From NCBI GenBank assembly GCA_019420135.1, contig JAHZHS010000047.1:1-13543 (forward strand): a DNA stretch of 13,543 bases. The letters run 5' to 3'. The stretch comes from Oscillospiraceae bacterium. Its GTDB lineage: Bacteria > Bacillota > Clostridia > Oscillospirales > Ruminococcaceae. The position numbers and the translations under genes were made by a program. Shown piece by piece: positions 6,264 to 13,502 of the stretch (the first letter of the stretch is position 1; the number at the start of each line of letters is the position of its first letter). The notes beneath the pieces were generated by a model. That model did not search any database. It was given only the letters and a program-made list of their open reading frames with translations, and was not told the origin of the DNA.

Positions 6264-6290
6264 AAAAGGGGGATAAAAATTCCCCCTTTT
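6264..6290 (+). terminator. Hairpin ending in TTTT, possible second terminator
   Basis: A 10-bp perfect stem (AAAAGGGGGA 6264-6273 with TCCCCCTTTT 6281-6290) around a 7-nt A-rich loop. The T run is short and part of the stem, and the A run on the other side makes it a possible bidirectional terminator. Its 3' end overlaps the -35 of the importer promoter. Confidence 0.5.
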
Positions 6291-6315
6291 ACATACTCAT
6301 TCCATCCGTTATACT
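6288..6315 (+). promoter_or_regulatory. Promoter of the ABC importer operon
   Basis: TTTACA (6288-6293), 16-bp spacer, TATACT (6310-6315). The predicted start is near 6322. The -10 lies inside a perfect palindrome, so the promoter is probably repressible. Confidence 0.65.
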
Positions 6316-6324
6316 GAGTATAAC
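6308..6324. promoter_or_regulatory. 17-bp palindromic operator candidate
   Basis: GTTATACTGAGTATAAC: two perfect 8-bp half-sites around a central G. It covers the -10 box and the predicted start of the importer operon, the usual place for a repressor site. The cognate regulator is not encoded in this window as far as can be seen. Confidence 0.6.
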
Positions 6325-6355
6325 AAATCAAAAAGAAGGAAAGCAGGGTGATTCC

Positions 6356-7075
6356 GTGGTGGCTTTGACCGTCTGGACGCTCCTTTCGATCATGCCCCTC
6401 ACCTCCAGAAGTTTCCCCAACCTCATCGTCACCATTCAACAGATCGGCGTCATGTACAAGCGTGGCGTGCTGCTCACCGATATCGGCAGCAGCTTGATCT
6501 CCGTCTTCTCCGGCTATGTCCTCGGCTTTGTCATTGCATTGCCGGTGGCCATCCTGATGGCATGGTACCTGCCGGTACGCAATATTCTGCGTCCCTGGAT
6601 CATGTTCATCCGCAACATTCCCCCTCTGGCTTACGTGCCGCTGATCGTTCTGTCCGCCGGCGTCGGCCGTCGCCCCCAGATCATCACCATCACCATTGCC
6701 ACCTTCCTCATCATGTGCATCACCATCTATCAGGGTGTCATGAACATTGACGAGACGCTGATCCGCGCCGCCCGCGTTCTGGGTGCCAAGGACCGCGACA
6801 TCTTCATCCGCGTCATTGCCCCCGCCAGCCTGCCCTTCATCATGACGGCAGTCCGCCTGGGCGCTTCCACCGCTCTGACCACCCTGATCGCCGCCGAATC
6901 CACCGGCGCCATGGCCGGCCTGGGCATGCGGATCCGCACCTTGAACAGCAACTTCGACACTGACCCCATGCTGCTGTACATTATTCTTATCGGTATTCTC
7001 GGTTTGATTATTGAGAAAGTGATTGACTTAGCAGAAAGGAAACTGACAGGATGGCAGGAGAAACGAGAAGCGTAA
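6356..7075 (+). CDS. ABC importer permease, NitT/TauT (SsuC-like) type
   Basis: The product (239 residues from the GTG at 6356) is an inner-membrane permease of the nitrate/sulfonate/taurine class. Membrane segments rich in Ile/Leu/Val include VFSGYVLGFVIALPVAILMAW and LLYIILIGILGLII. The EAA loop that contacts the ATPase is IRAARVLGAKDRDIFIRVIA (about 136-155), followed by the expected P-A-S-L-P. The family usually has a fuller first membrane span and 10-20 residues more at the N terminus. The start is unclear: GTG 6356 and GTG 6359 are in frame but only a partial ribosome binding site (GGTGAT) precedes them, while a GTG at 6348 has a well-placed AAGAAGG but reads six codons and stops. In-frame codons upstream to 6248 are not membrane-like and precede the predicted promoter start. 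It overlaps the ATPase gene by 25 bp, showing translational coupling. Confidence 0.85.
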   Translation: MVALTVWTLLSIMPLTSRSFPNLIVTIQQIGVMYKRGVLLTDIGSSLISVFSGYVLGFVIALPVAILMAWYLPVRNILRPWIMFIRNIPPLAYVPLIVLSAGVGRRPQIITITIATFLIMCITIYQGVMNIDETLIRAARVLGAKDRDIFIRVIAPASLPFIMTAVRLGASTALTTLIAAESTGAMAGLGMRIRTLNSNFDTDPMLLYIILIGILGLIIEKVIDLAERKLTGWQEKREA

Positions 7076-7842
7076 AGGTCAAGATTGACAACGTCAAGAT
7101 GATCTTTAATACCCGCAAGGGTCAGATGACCGCCCTCAACGGCGTGAATCTGGACATTCACGAGAATGAATTCATCACCGTCGTCGGCCCGTCGGGCTGC
7201 GGCAAATCCACCTTGCTGAACATTATCGCCGGCCTTCTGCAGCCCACCTCCGGTGAGGTGCTGGTCAACGGCAAGAAGGTCGAGGGCGTCGGCCGTGAGC
7301 GCGGCGTGGTTTTCCAGCAGTACGCCCTGTTCCCCTGGCTGACGGTCAAGAAGAACGTCTGCTTCGCCCTGGAGATGCGCGGCATCAAGGGAGCCGAGGC
7401 GGAGGCCGAAGCCATGAAATACCTGCAGATGGTGGATCTGGAGAAATTTGCAGACCACTATCCCAAGGAGCTGTCCGGCGGCATGAAGCAGCGCGTCGCC
7501 ATCGCCCGCGCCTACGCTGCCGAGCCGGAGATCCTGCTCATGGACGAACCCTTCGGTGCTCTGGACGCCCAGACCCGTACCCAGCTGCAGACCGACCTGC
7601 TGACCACCTGGGAGAAAAAGCAGAAGACCTGCTTCTTCATTACCCACGATGTGGAGGAGGCCATCATCCTGGGTCAGCGCTGCGTCATCATGAGCGCCCG
7701 TCCCGGTCGTATCAAGAAGATCATCGACATCGACATCCCCTATCCCCGCACGCAGGAGACCCGCATGAGCCCCCGGTTCAATGAACTGAAGAACGCCATC
7801 TGGGCCGAGGTCTACAAGGAATACCTGGAAGTGCGCAAGTAA
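7051..7842 (+). CDS. ABC importer ATPase, NitT/TauT (SsuB/TauB-like) type
   Basis: The 263-residue cytoplasmic ATPase powers the importer. All motifs are intact: Walker A GPSGCGKST (46-54), Q loop at Gln89/Gln90 with QQYALFPWLT, signature LSGGMKQR (141-148), Walker B ILLMDEP (161-167), D loop GALD (169-172) and switch His199 in THDVEEA. The PWLTVxxN stretch after the Q loop is typical of nitrate/sulfonate/taurine transporters. The ATG at 7051 lies inside the 3' end of the permease gene with AAAGGAAA and ACAGG upstream. The pair forms the core of the importer with the lipoprotein encoded next. The substrate cannot be read from the ATPase. Confidence 0.93.
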   Translation: MAGETRSVKVKIDNVKMIFNTRKGQMTALNGVNLDIHENEFITVVGPSGCGKSTLLNIIAGLLQPTSGEVLVNGKKVEGVGRERGVVFQQYALFPWLTVKKNVCFALEMRGIKGAEAEAEAMKYLQMVDLEKFADHYPKELSGGMKQRVAIARAYAAEPEILLMDEPFGALDAQTRTQLQTDLLTTWEKKQKTCFFITHDVEEAIILGQRCVIMSARPGRIKKIIDIDIPYPRTQETRMSPRFNELKNAIWAEVYKEYLEVRK

Positions 7843-7901
7843 TGGTCCGAACGGGTACCCGTGGGTATCCGCATTGATACAGAATTGGAGGAAAGAACCC
7901 T

Positions 7902-8987
7902 ATGAAAAAACTGCTTGCAACCCTGACGGCTGCAGTCCTGGCGTTCAGCCTGGCGGCCTGCAGCTCTCCCAGCTCCACCACCGCGGACACTTCGTCCACT
8001 GCGCCGGACAGCAGCTCTTCCGCCGCTGCCACCACCGAGGGTGCCGAGACCGAGGAGGCTTCCACTTCTCAGGAGCCCATCACCCTGAACGTCGCCTACA
8101 TGCCCAACTACTCCAGCCTGGCTGAAGTGGTCAGCGGCGACCAGATGGGTTACTTTGCCGAGGAAGGCATCACCGTCAACCTGGTTCAGTTCCAGGACGG
8201 CCCCACCATCATCGCTGCTATGGAGAACGGCTCCATTGATATCGGCTACATCGGCTCCGGCGCGCACAAGCTGTGCATCAACGGCCAGGCCAAGATCTTC
8301 TGCTTTGCTCACGTGGGCAACGGCGACCGCGTCCTGGCTCTGAAGAGCCACGGCATCGAGACCGCTGCCGACCTGAAGGGCAAGACCATCGGCTACTCCG
8401 CCGGTACTTCCAGTGAGGCCATCCTGTCCAAGACCCTGGCCCAGGCCGGTCTGACCATGGACGACATCACCGCCATGGAGATGGAGCCTTCCGGCATGGT
8501 CAGCGCCATGATCTCCGGTTCTCTGGATGCCTGCGCTCTGTGGAGCCCCAGCACCCTGGCCGTCGAGAGCGAGCTGGGTGATGACGTCATCGAGCTGGCC
8601 GACAACCTGAGCTTTGCCGATTCTTCCGCTTCCGTTTCCAGCTGGTTTTGTAATGATACGGAGACCACCGAGCACCGCGACAACCTGCTCCGCTTCACCC
8701 GCGCCCTGTACAAGGCCAAGGATTACCGCGCCGATCCCGCCAACGCCGAGAACATCAGCAAGTGGATCGCTGAGGAGTGCGGCCTGGATTACGAGACCGT
8801 CTACGAGCAGCGCGGCGATGCCGAGTGGCTGACCAGCCAGGAGATGATCGACGAGATCAATGACGGCACTATCGAAAAGCTGTACAAGTCCCAGCAGGAC
8901 GGCTTCATTGCCAGCGGCGATGTGGCTCAGGAAGTTCCCGTGGACGACTACGTTATGTTCGACCTGATGCTTGAGGCCGCCAAGTAA
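7902..8987 (+). CDS. ABC importer substrate-binding lipoprotein, NitT/TauT (SsuA-like) type
   Basis: The 361-residue product starts with the lipoprotein signal MKKLLATLTAAVLAFSLAAC (lipobox LAAC, Cys20) and a Ser/Thr/Ala/Glu-rich tether (21-59). The periplasmic-binding-type domain follows: ITLNVAYMPNYSSLAEVVSG (60-79), GYFAEEGITVNLVQF, then GPTIIAAMENGSIDIGYIGS, the pattern of NMT1/SsuA proteins, and AADLKGKTIGYSAGTSSE, the usual hinge region. It captures the ligand outside the membrane and hands it to the permease. The start has TTGGAGGAAAG (7885-7895). It is the last gene of the operon, 59 bp after the ATPase, in a gap that holds a perfect 12-bp palindrome (7851-7862) and a small hairpin (7865-7880). 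Ligands of this class include sulfonates, nitrate, thiamine precursors and others; none can be chosen here. Confidence 0.9.
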   Translation: MKKLLATLTAAVLAFSLAACSSPSSTTADTSSTAPDSSSSAAATTEGAETEEASTSQEPITLNVAYMPNYSSLAEVVSGDQMGYFAEEGITVNLVQFQDGPTIIAAMENGSIDIGYIGSGAHKLCINGQAKIFCFAHVGNGDRVLALKSHGIETAADLKGKTIGYSAGTSSEAILSKTLAQAGLTMDDITAMEMEPSGMVSAMISGSLDACALWSPSTLAVESELGDDVIELADNLSFADSSASVSSWFCNDTETTEHRDNLLRFTRALYKAKDYRADPANAENISKWIAEECGLDYETVYEQRGDAEWLTSQEMIDEINDGTIEKLYKSQQDGFIASGDVAQEVPVDDYVMFDLMLEAAK

Positions 8988-9025
8988 GGCGTGGCCCCGC
9001 GCATCTCAATCTGACCGATAAAAAT

Positions 9026-9064
9026 AAAGACGGGGCACATACCATTCGCGTGCCCCGTCTTTTT
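9026..9064 (+). terminator. Intrinsic terminator of the ABC importer operon
   Basis: A 13-bp perfect stem (9026-9038 with 9050-9062), 11-nt loop and a T run to 9064. It separates the importer from the two-component system. Confidence 0.92.
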
Positions 9065-9142
9065 CATCGGAAGGCAGCGTTTTCACGATATTTTTTCTTT
9101 TCCGGCCCAAAACATCCGGTCCCGGCGCTCCTTGACAGATGA

Positions 9143-9171
9143 TTGTCTTTCCTGTCGCTTTTTACTATAAT
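9143..9171 (+). promoter_or_regulatory. Promoter of the histidine kinase operon
   Basis: TTGTCT (9143-9148), 17-bp spacer, TATAAT (9166-9171). The predicted start is near 9178. A TTGACA at 9132-9137 lies just upstream but is 28 bp from this -10 and has no -10 of its own. GACAG (9134-9138) and CTGTC (9152-9156) form an inverted repeat flanking the -35 and could be a regulator site. Confidence 0.65.
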
Positions 9172-9222
9172 GAAATCAACAATTCCCCACCATTTTTATT
9201 CAGTAAAGAGATGGAGTCCGCC

Positions 9223-10743
9223 ATGCCGTTGATTGGCGCTGTGGGCCTGCTGGCCGTATCGCTCGCCTTTTCGATTCTCAAGCGCCAGAGAGGGTACTTT
9301 CTGCTTGCGGGGCTTTCCGCCAGCCTGTTTGTCTATCTGCTGTTCACCCTGACCTACATCGCCAAAAAAGGCGGTATCGGGGAACAGCTGAGCTTTGTGC
9401 TGTTTGTGACGGCAGGCTTCCGGGAATTTCTCCAGTACCTTCAGCTGACCCTGCCCCAGATGGGTTACGGCATGGCCATCGGCCGGTACCTCTTTCCCTG
9501 GCTGTTTCTTCTCACGGCACTGGATCAGTCCAGCACCGCCCGGATGCAGGGACTGCACAAATTCGTCCTGCCCACCCTCATCCTGCCGGTTTTTTCCCTG
9601 GTTCTGTATCACCCCGCCGTCTTTCTCAACGTGGCTTCCAACGAAGCCCGTCAGCGCGTTGCCGTGACCTTCTCGCTGATCTGGGTGTTCGGCTACCTGA
9701 TTCTGGGCTGTGCCGTCCTTCTTCACGGCATGCGCAGCACCCGCATCCGGTACATCCGCAACCTGGAACTCATCGTCCGGGTCCTGCTCATCAGCATTGC
9801 GGTGCTGTTCGCCGTCTATGCCCCCCAGGACCCCGCCCAGGTCTACCTCTTCTACCGGGAAACCTACATGTCCTCCCTGGGATTGTGGTATATGAACCCC
9901 TATCTCTCCCCGGCCATGTACCTGGTCATCCTCTTTGTCAACACCGTCTCGCTGCTGCTCAGCATCTTCTCCATGATGACGGTGGCCAGGATGGAATGGA
10001 GCGAAACCCAGGACGACATCCGCCTGGAGCGCAAGTACGACATTGCCCGCACCGGCAGCGGGGTGTTCATGCACGGCATCAAGAACCAGCTCCTGGCCAA
10101 CCGGGTGCTCTGCCGCCGCCTGAGCGAAGCCCTGGAGGCTGAATCCCCCGACCTGGAACAGGTTCGCCTGTGCGCCCGCCAGCTGTCCGACAACACCGAC
10201 GGCATGCTCTCCCATGTACAGGAGCTGTACAAGAGCCTCAAGTCCAACTCCCTGTCCATGCGGCTGTGCCGTCTGGACGAGATCATCGACGGCGCAGTGA
10301 AGAGCCTGTCCAAAAAATACCCCGCCGCCGCGGTGGATGTGGCCTGTCCGGAAAATCTGTCGGTTCTTGCCGACCCTGCCCATCTCCAGTCGGCGCTGAC
10401 CAACCTGCTCATCAATGGGTGGGAGGCCACCCTGGCTGCCGGACGCAGCGACCCGCTGCGTCTGTCGGTGCAGGAGAAAAATACCTTTCTTGCCATCAGC
10501 GTACAGGACAGGGGAACCGGCATGAGCAAGTACGACATGAAAAAAATCTTTGAACCCTTTTATTCCAGCAAGAGCTCCAATTCCAACTGGGGCATGGGCC
10601 TCTATTATGTCCGCACCATCGTCAAAAGGCATATGGGCACTCTCAAAGTGGAGAGCAGCTACGGCAAAGGCTCCTGTTTTTATGTCCTGCTGCCCAAGCT
10701 GCTTCCCGAGCATACCTCCAGAAAGGGGGAGATGAAATCATGA
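9223..10743 (+). CDS. Sensor histidine kinase with a multi-span membrane domain
   Basis: The 506-residue product has about seven hydrophobic segments in its first 255 residues (roughly 2-19, 25-46, 84-98, 112-132, 147-168, 183-200, 230-252), with no large extracellular domain, so it may sense a signal in or at the membrane. The kinase part follows: a phospho-acceptor candidate His284 in FMHGIKNQL, N box Asn394/Asn398 in NLLINGWEA, G1 box DRGTG (429-433), F box FEPF (443-446) and G2 box GMG (457-459). The start at 9223 is chosen because GAGATGGAG lies 6 nt upstream; the in-frame ATG at 9139 is inside the promoter and the one at 9211 has almost no spacing from a ribosome binding site. The stop overlaps the regulator start by 4 bp (ATGA), so the two are a pair. 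The H box is unlike the HisKA_3 form usually paired with LuxR-type regulators. Confidence 0.9.
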   Translation: MPLIGAVGLLAVSLAFSILKRQRGYFLLAGLSASLFVYLLFTLTYIAKKGGIGEQLSFVLFVTAGFREFLQYLQLTLPQMGYGMAIGRYLFPWLFLLTALDQSSTARMQGLHKFVLPTLILPVFSLVLYHPAVFLNVASNEARQRVAVTFSLIWVFGYLILGCAVLLHGMRSTRIRYIRNLELIVRVLLISIAVLFAVYAPQDPAQVYLFYRETYMSSLGLWYMNPYLSPAMYLVILFVNTVSLLLSIFSMMTVARMEWSETQDDIRLERKYDIARTGSGVFMHGIKNQLLANRVLCRRLSEALEAESPDLEQVRLCARQLSDNTDGMLSHVQELYKSLKSNSLSMRLCRLDEIIDGAVKSLSKKYPAAAVDVACPENLSVLADPAHLQSALTNLLINGWEATLAAGRSDPLRLSVQEKNTFLAISVQDRGTGMSKYDMKKIFEPFYSSKSSNSNWGMGLYYVRTIVKRHMGTLKVESSYGKGSCFYVLLPKLLPEHTSRKGEMKS

Positions 10744-11411
10744 GTATCCGTATCCTTGTAGTGGACGACAACGACATCCTGCGGGAGGATCTGTGCCAGC
10801 AGCTGGCCAAACAGCCCGACTTCACGGTGGTGGGCAGTGCCTCCACCGGCGCCGAGGCGGTGGAAAAGGCCCTGGCCATCGACTGCGACATGATCCTCAT
10901 GGACATTGAGATGGAAACCATCCGGGCAGGCATCGACGCCACCGCCCAGATCCATCCCCAGCGTCCCAACGTGCAGCTCATTTATCTCACCGCCCACGAC
11001 AACGACGACATGATCCTGACCGCCATGGCCACCGGCGCCGTGGACTACTTTGTCAAGGACGGGGACAGCGAGGAACTCTACCGGCACATCCGCATGGCCC
11101 ACGCGGGCACCCCCATCATGAGCGCCCACACCCAGGAGGTCATGCTGCGGGAATACTCCCGCCTGCGCCGCAACGAATTTAGCCTGCTGTATTTTGTCAA
11201 CACCCTGGCCTCCCTGACCCCCACCGAGCGCACCCTCATCCGCTATCTCCTGCAGGGCCTCAACGCCCGCCAGATCAGCGAGATCCGGGTGGTGGGCATC
11301 GAGACCGTCAAGTCCCAGATCCACAGCATCCGGGAAAAATTCGGCTGCACCCGCACCAAGGAGATTGTGGCCTTCATCCGGCGGCTGGGCCTGGAACACC
11401 TGTTTTTGTAA
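10740..11411 (+). CDS. LuxR/NarL-type response regulator
   Basis: The 223-residue product has an N-terminal receiver domain with the acidic pair Asp9/Asp10, the phospho-acceptor Asp55 (MILMDIEM), Thr84 and Lys106, and a C-terminal helix-turn-helix of the LuxR/GerE kind (about 158-218) starting LTPTERTLIRYLLQGLNARQ, with VETVKS-like IETVKSQIHSIREKFG as the recognition part. It should bind DNA after phosphorylation by the upstream kinase. Its ATG overlaps the kinase stop, with AAAGGGGGAG upstream. The gap to the nagB-like gene is 48 bp, with no terminator or clear promoter, so all four genes are probably cotranscribed, and the regulator may control this operon. That last point is inference. Within the receiver the loop after Asp55 reads METIRAGIDA where most members have MPxMDGxEA. 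Confidence 0.93.
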   Translation: MSIRILVVDDNDILREDLCQQLAKQPDFTVVGSASTGAEAVEKALAIDCDMILMDIEMETIRAGIDATAQIHPQRPNVQLIYLTAHDNDDMILTAMATGAVDYFVKDGDSEELYRHIRMAHAGTPIMSAHTQEVMLREYSRLRRNEFSLLYFVNTLASLTPTERTLIRYLLQGLNARQISEIRVVGIETVKSQIHSIREKFGCTRTKEIVAFIRRLGLEHLFL

Positions 11412-11459
11412 GACCGTATCTTCACATATCCGATTCACCATTGAAAGGAGCAAATCAAC

Positions 11460-12281
11460 ATGGACAAGGCATATTATCATATTTCCGAAGCGCAGCTGGG
11501 CGAAGGCTCCAAGATCCCCCTGGTCAAGATGGAGAGCTCGGAGGCCGTCTTCCGCGCCATGGCCGACATGATGGCCGACTGCATCATTGAGAACAACGCT
11601 GCGGGCCGCCGCACCGTCTTTATCTGCCCGGTGGGCCCGGTGGGCCAGTATCCCTTCTTTGTGGAGCGGGTCAACAAGGAGCGCATCAGCCTGAAGAACG
11701 TCTGGTTCTTCAATATGGACGAGTACCTCAACGACGACGGCAGCTACATTGAGGAGTCCAGCCCCCTGTCCTTCCGCGGCTTCATGAACCGTGTGGTCTA
11801 CACCCAGATCGACCCCGAGCTGGTCATGCCCCCGGAGCAGCGGGTCTTCCCCGACCCCGCCGATCCCTCCCGCGGTGACCGCATGATCGAGGAGCTGGGC
11901 GGCGTGGACATCGCCTTCGGCGGCATCGGCATCACCGGCCACCTGGCCTTCAACGAGCCCCAGCCCGAGCTGACCTGCGAGGAATTCGCCAATCTGCCCA
12001 CCCGCGTGCTGGACATCCATGCCGAGACCCGCGCCACCAACTCGGTGGGCGATCTGGGCGGCGCTCTCGAGTGCATGCCCAAGCGCTGCATCACCATCGG
12101 CATGAAGCAGATCCTCTCCGCCAAGAAGATCCGCCTGGGCGTCTTCCGCGATTGGCACCGGGCCGTTGTCCGCCGCGCCGGCTACGGCGACCGCACCGCC
12201 GACTTCCCCGCCACTCTGGCCCAGACCCATCCCGATGTGCAGATCCTCATCAACGACGTTGCTGCCAAGCAGCCCTACTGA
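11460..12281 (+). CDS. nagB: NagB-like hexosamine-6-phosphate deaminase/isomerase (divergent)
   Basis: NagB converts glucosamine 6-phosphate to fructose 6-phosphate and ammonia. The 273-residue product shows the family motifs FFNMDEYL (83-90, with the ring-opening/enolisation Asp87) and GGIGITGHLAFNEP (154-167, with His161 and Glu166). Where E. coli NagB has Asp141 in GxGNDGHIAFNEP this protein has Thr159. The C-terminal part, with FRDWHRAVVRRAGYG (229-243), also departs from classical NagB, so this is a separate branch of the glucosamine-6-phosphate isomerase/6-phosphogluconolactonase family. It could act on another hexosamine phosphate, for example galactosamine 6-phosphate. The start has AAAGGAG (11444-11450). 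nagA follows after 15 bp, which fits deacetylation followed by deamination/isomerisation in one pathway. The symbol marks family membership, not a proven reaction. Confidence 0.8.
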   Translation: MDKAYYHISEAQLGEGSKIPLVKMESSEAVFRAMADMMADCIIENNAAGRRTVFICPVGPVGQYPFFVERVNKERISLKNVWFFNMDEYLNDDGSYIEESSPLSFRGFMNRVVYTQIDPELVMPPEQRVFPDPADPSRGDRMIEELGGVDIAFGGIGITGHLAFNEPQPELTCEEFANLPTRVLDIHAETRATNSVGDLGGALECMPKRCITIGMKQILSAKKIRLGVFRDWHRAVVRRAGYGDRTADFPATLAQTHPDVQILINDVAAKQPY

Positions 12282-12296
12282 GAGGAGGAACCCACC

Positions 12297-13448
12297 ATGT
12301 CGGATGTTCTCTTCAAAAACGCGCGGGTCTACCGCAATCACGCCTTTGAGGCGGCGGACGTGCTGGTCTGCGGCGGCAAGATCGACGGCATCGGCCCCGA
12401 CCTGGCTGCCCCGGCCGGCTGCGAGGTCGTTGACCTGAAGGGCCTGTCCCTGGTGCCCGGCTTCATCGACCTGCACACCCACGGCGGCGACGGCATCGAC
12501 GTCAACGCCGCCACCGCCCAGGACCTGGACCGCATCGGCGCTTTCTTTGCCAAACACGGCACCACCGGCTGGCAGTGCAGCATCCTCACCGATACCGAGG
12601 AGCAGACCCTCTGGTGCATCGACCAGGCCAAGGCCGCCATGGCCGCCCCGGCCAGCGGCGCAAAACTGCTGGGCATCCATCTGGAAGGCCCCTTCCTGGC
12701 TCCCGAGTACAAGGGCGCCATGCCCGAGAACCTGCTGCGCAAGGGCGACGCGGAACTGTTCCGCCGCTACCAGAAGGCTGCCGGGGGCGCTATCCATTAC
12801 ATGACCGTCTCCCCCGAGGTGGAGGGCGTGCCTGAGATGATCGCCGAGATCGCCGACGAGGTCACGGTGGCCATCGGCCACTCCGGCGCCGACTACGACA
12901 CCGCCATGAAAGCCATCGCCAACGGCGCCAAGGTCTGCACCCACACCTTCAACGCCATGGGGCTCTTCCACCAGCACCGCCCCGGCATGATGGGCGCCGC
13001 TCTCGAGAGCGACATCTACTGCGAGGCCATCTGTGACGGCCGCCACCTCCATCCGGGCTCGGTGCGCATGCTGCTCAAGTGCAAGGGCTGGGACAAGGTG
13101 GTCGCCATCACCGACAGCATCCAGGCCGCCGGCCTGCCCGACGGCCACTACAAGCTGGGCGTCAACGACGTGGTGGTCGTGGACGGCGACGCCAAGCTGG
13201 CCAGCACCGGCGTGCGGGCGGGCAGCACCCTCTCCCAGGACACCGCCCTGCGCAACATCATGGCTTTCACCGGCCATCCCGCCGAGGACGTCATCCCCCT
13301 GCTCAGCGAAAACCCCGCCCGGGCGGTGGGCATCTTCGACCGCAAGGGCAGCATCGAGACGGGCAAGGACGCCGATCTGGTGGTCTACGACGCCGACTGG
13401 ACCGTCCGCCGCACAATCGTCGGAGGAACGACGGTTTATCAGGCTTGA
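12297..13448 (+). CDS. nagA: N-acetylglucosamine-6-phosphate deacetylase (NagA family)
   Basis: The 383-residue amidohydrolase removes the acetyl group from N-acetylhexosamine 6-phosphate in the cytoplasm. Motifs are complete: His60/His62 in LHTHGGDG, the metal ligand Glu130 in GIHLEGPF, His195 in AIGHSGA, His216 in THTFNAMG, the substrate loop DGRHLHPG (248-255) and the catalytic Asp273 in ITDS. The length is normal for the family. AGAGGAGG lies 8 nt upstream of the ATG at 12297, which itself is 15 bp after the nagB-like stop. Together they would turn N-acetylamino sugar phosphate into a ketose phosphate for glycolysis. A GalNAc-6-phosphate deacetylase (AgaA) looks the same at this level, so the sugar is not certain. 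Its stop codon lies inside the -35 of the next promoter. Confidence 0.92.
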   Translation: MSDVLFKNARVYRNHAFEAADVLVCGGKIDGIGPDLAAPAGCEVVDLKGLSLVPGFIDLHTHGGDGIDVNAATAQDLDRIGAFFAKHGTTGWQCSILTDTEEQTLWCIDQAKAAMAAPASGAKLLGIHLEGPFLAPEYKGAMPENLLRKGDAELFRRYQKAAGGAIHYMTVSPEVEGVPEMIAEIADEVTVAIGHSGADYDTAMKAIANGAKVCTHTFNAMGLFHQHRPGMMGAALESDIYCEAICDGRHLHPGSVRMLLKCKGWDKVVAITDSIQAAGLPDGHYKLGVNDVVVVDGDAKLASTGVRAGSTLSQDTALRNIMAFTGHPAEDVIPLLSENPARAVGIFDRKGSIETGKDADLVVYDADWTVRRTIVGGTTVYQA

Positions 13449-13473
13449 CACACGTGTGTATTTGAAATACAAT
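13445..13473 (+). promoter_or_regulatory. Promoter of the aldolase-like gene
   Basis: TTGACA (13445-13450), 17-bp spacer, TACAAT (13468-13473). The -35 overlaps the nagA stop codon. A perfect 12-bp palindrome ACACACGTGTGT (13448-13459) covers the end of the -35 and the first part of the spacer and is a candidate operator. Confidence 0.75.
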
Positions 13474-13502
13474 GAAAGCAAAAAATAGAGGAGGAACCCC
13501 AA

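Noticed and set aside
9196..10713. 505-codon minus-strand frame opposite the histidine kinase
   Set aside because: Shadow of the kinase gene, with no ribosome binding site and a composition typical of antisense frames in GC-rich DNA.
10680..13502. Very long (940-codon) minus-strand open frame opposite the regulator, nagB-like and nagA genes
   Set aside because: It is the GC-rich antisense shadow of three genes with clear motifs and ribosome binding sites; its translation is low-complexity Gly/Ala/His/Val-rich.
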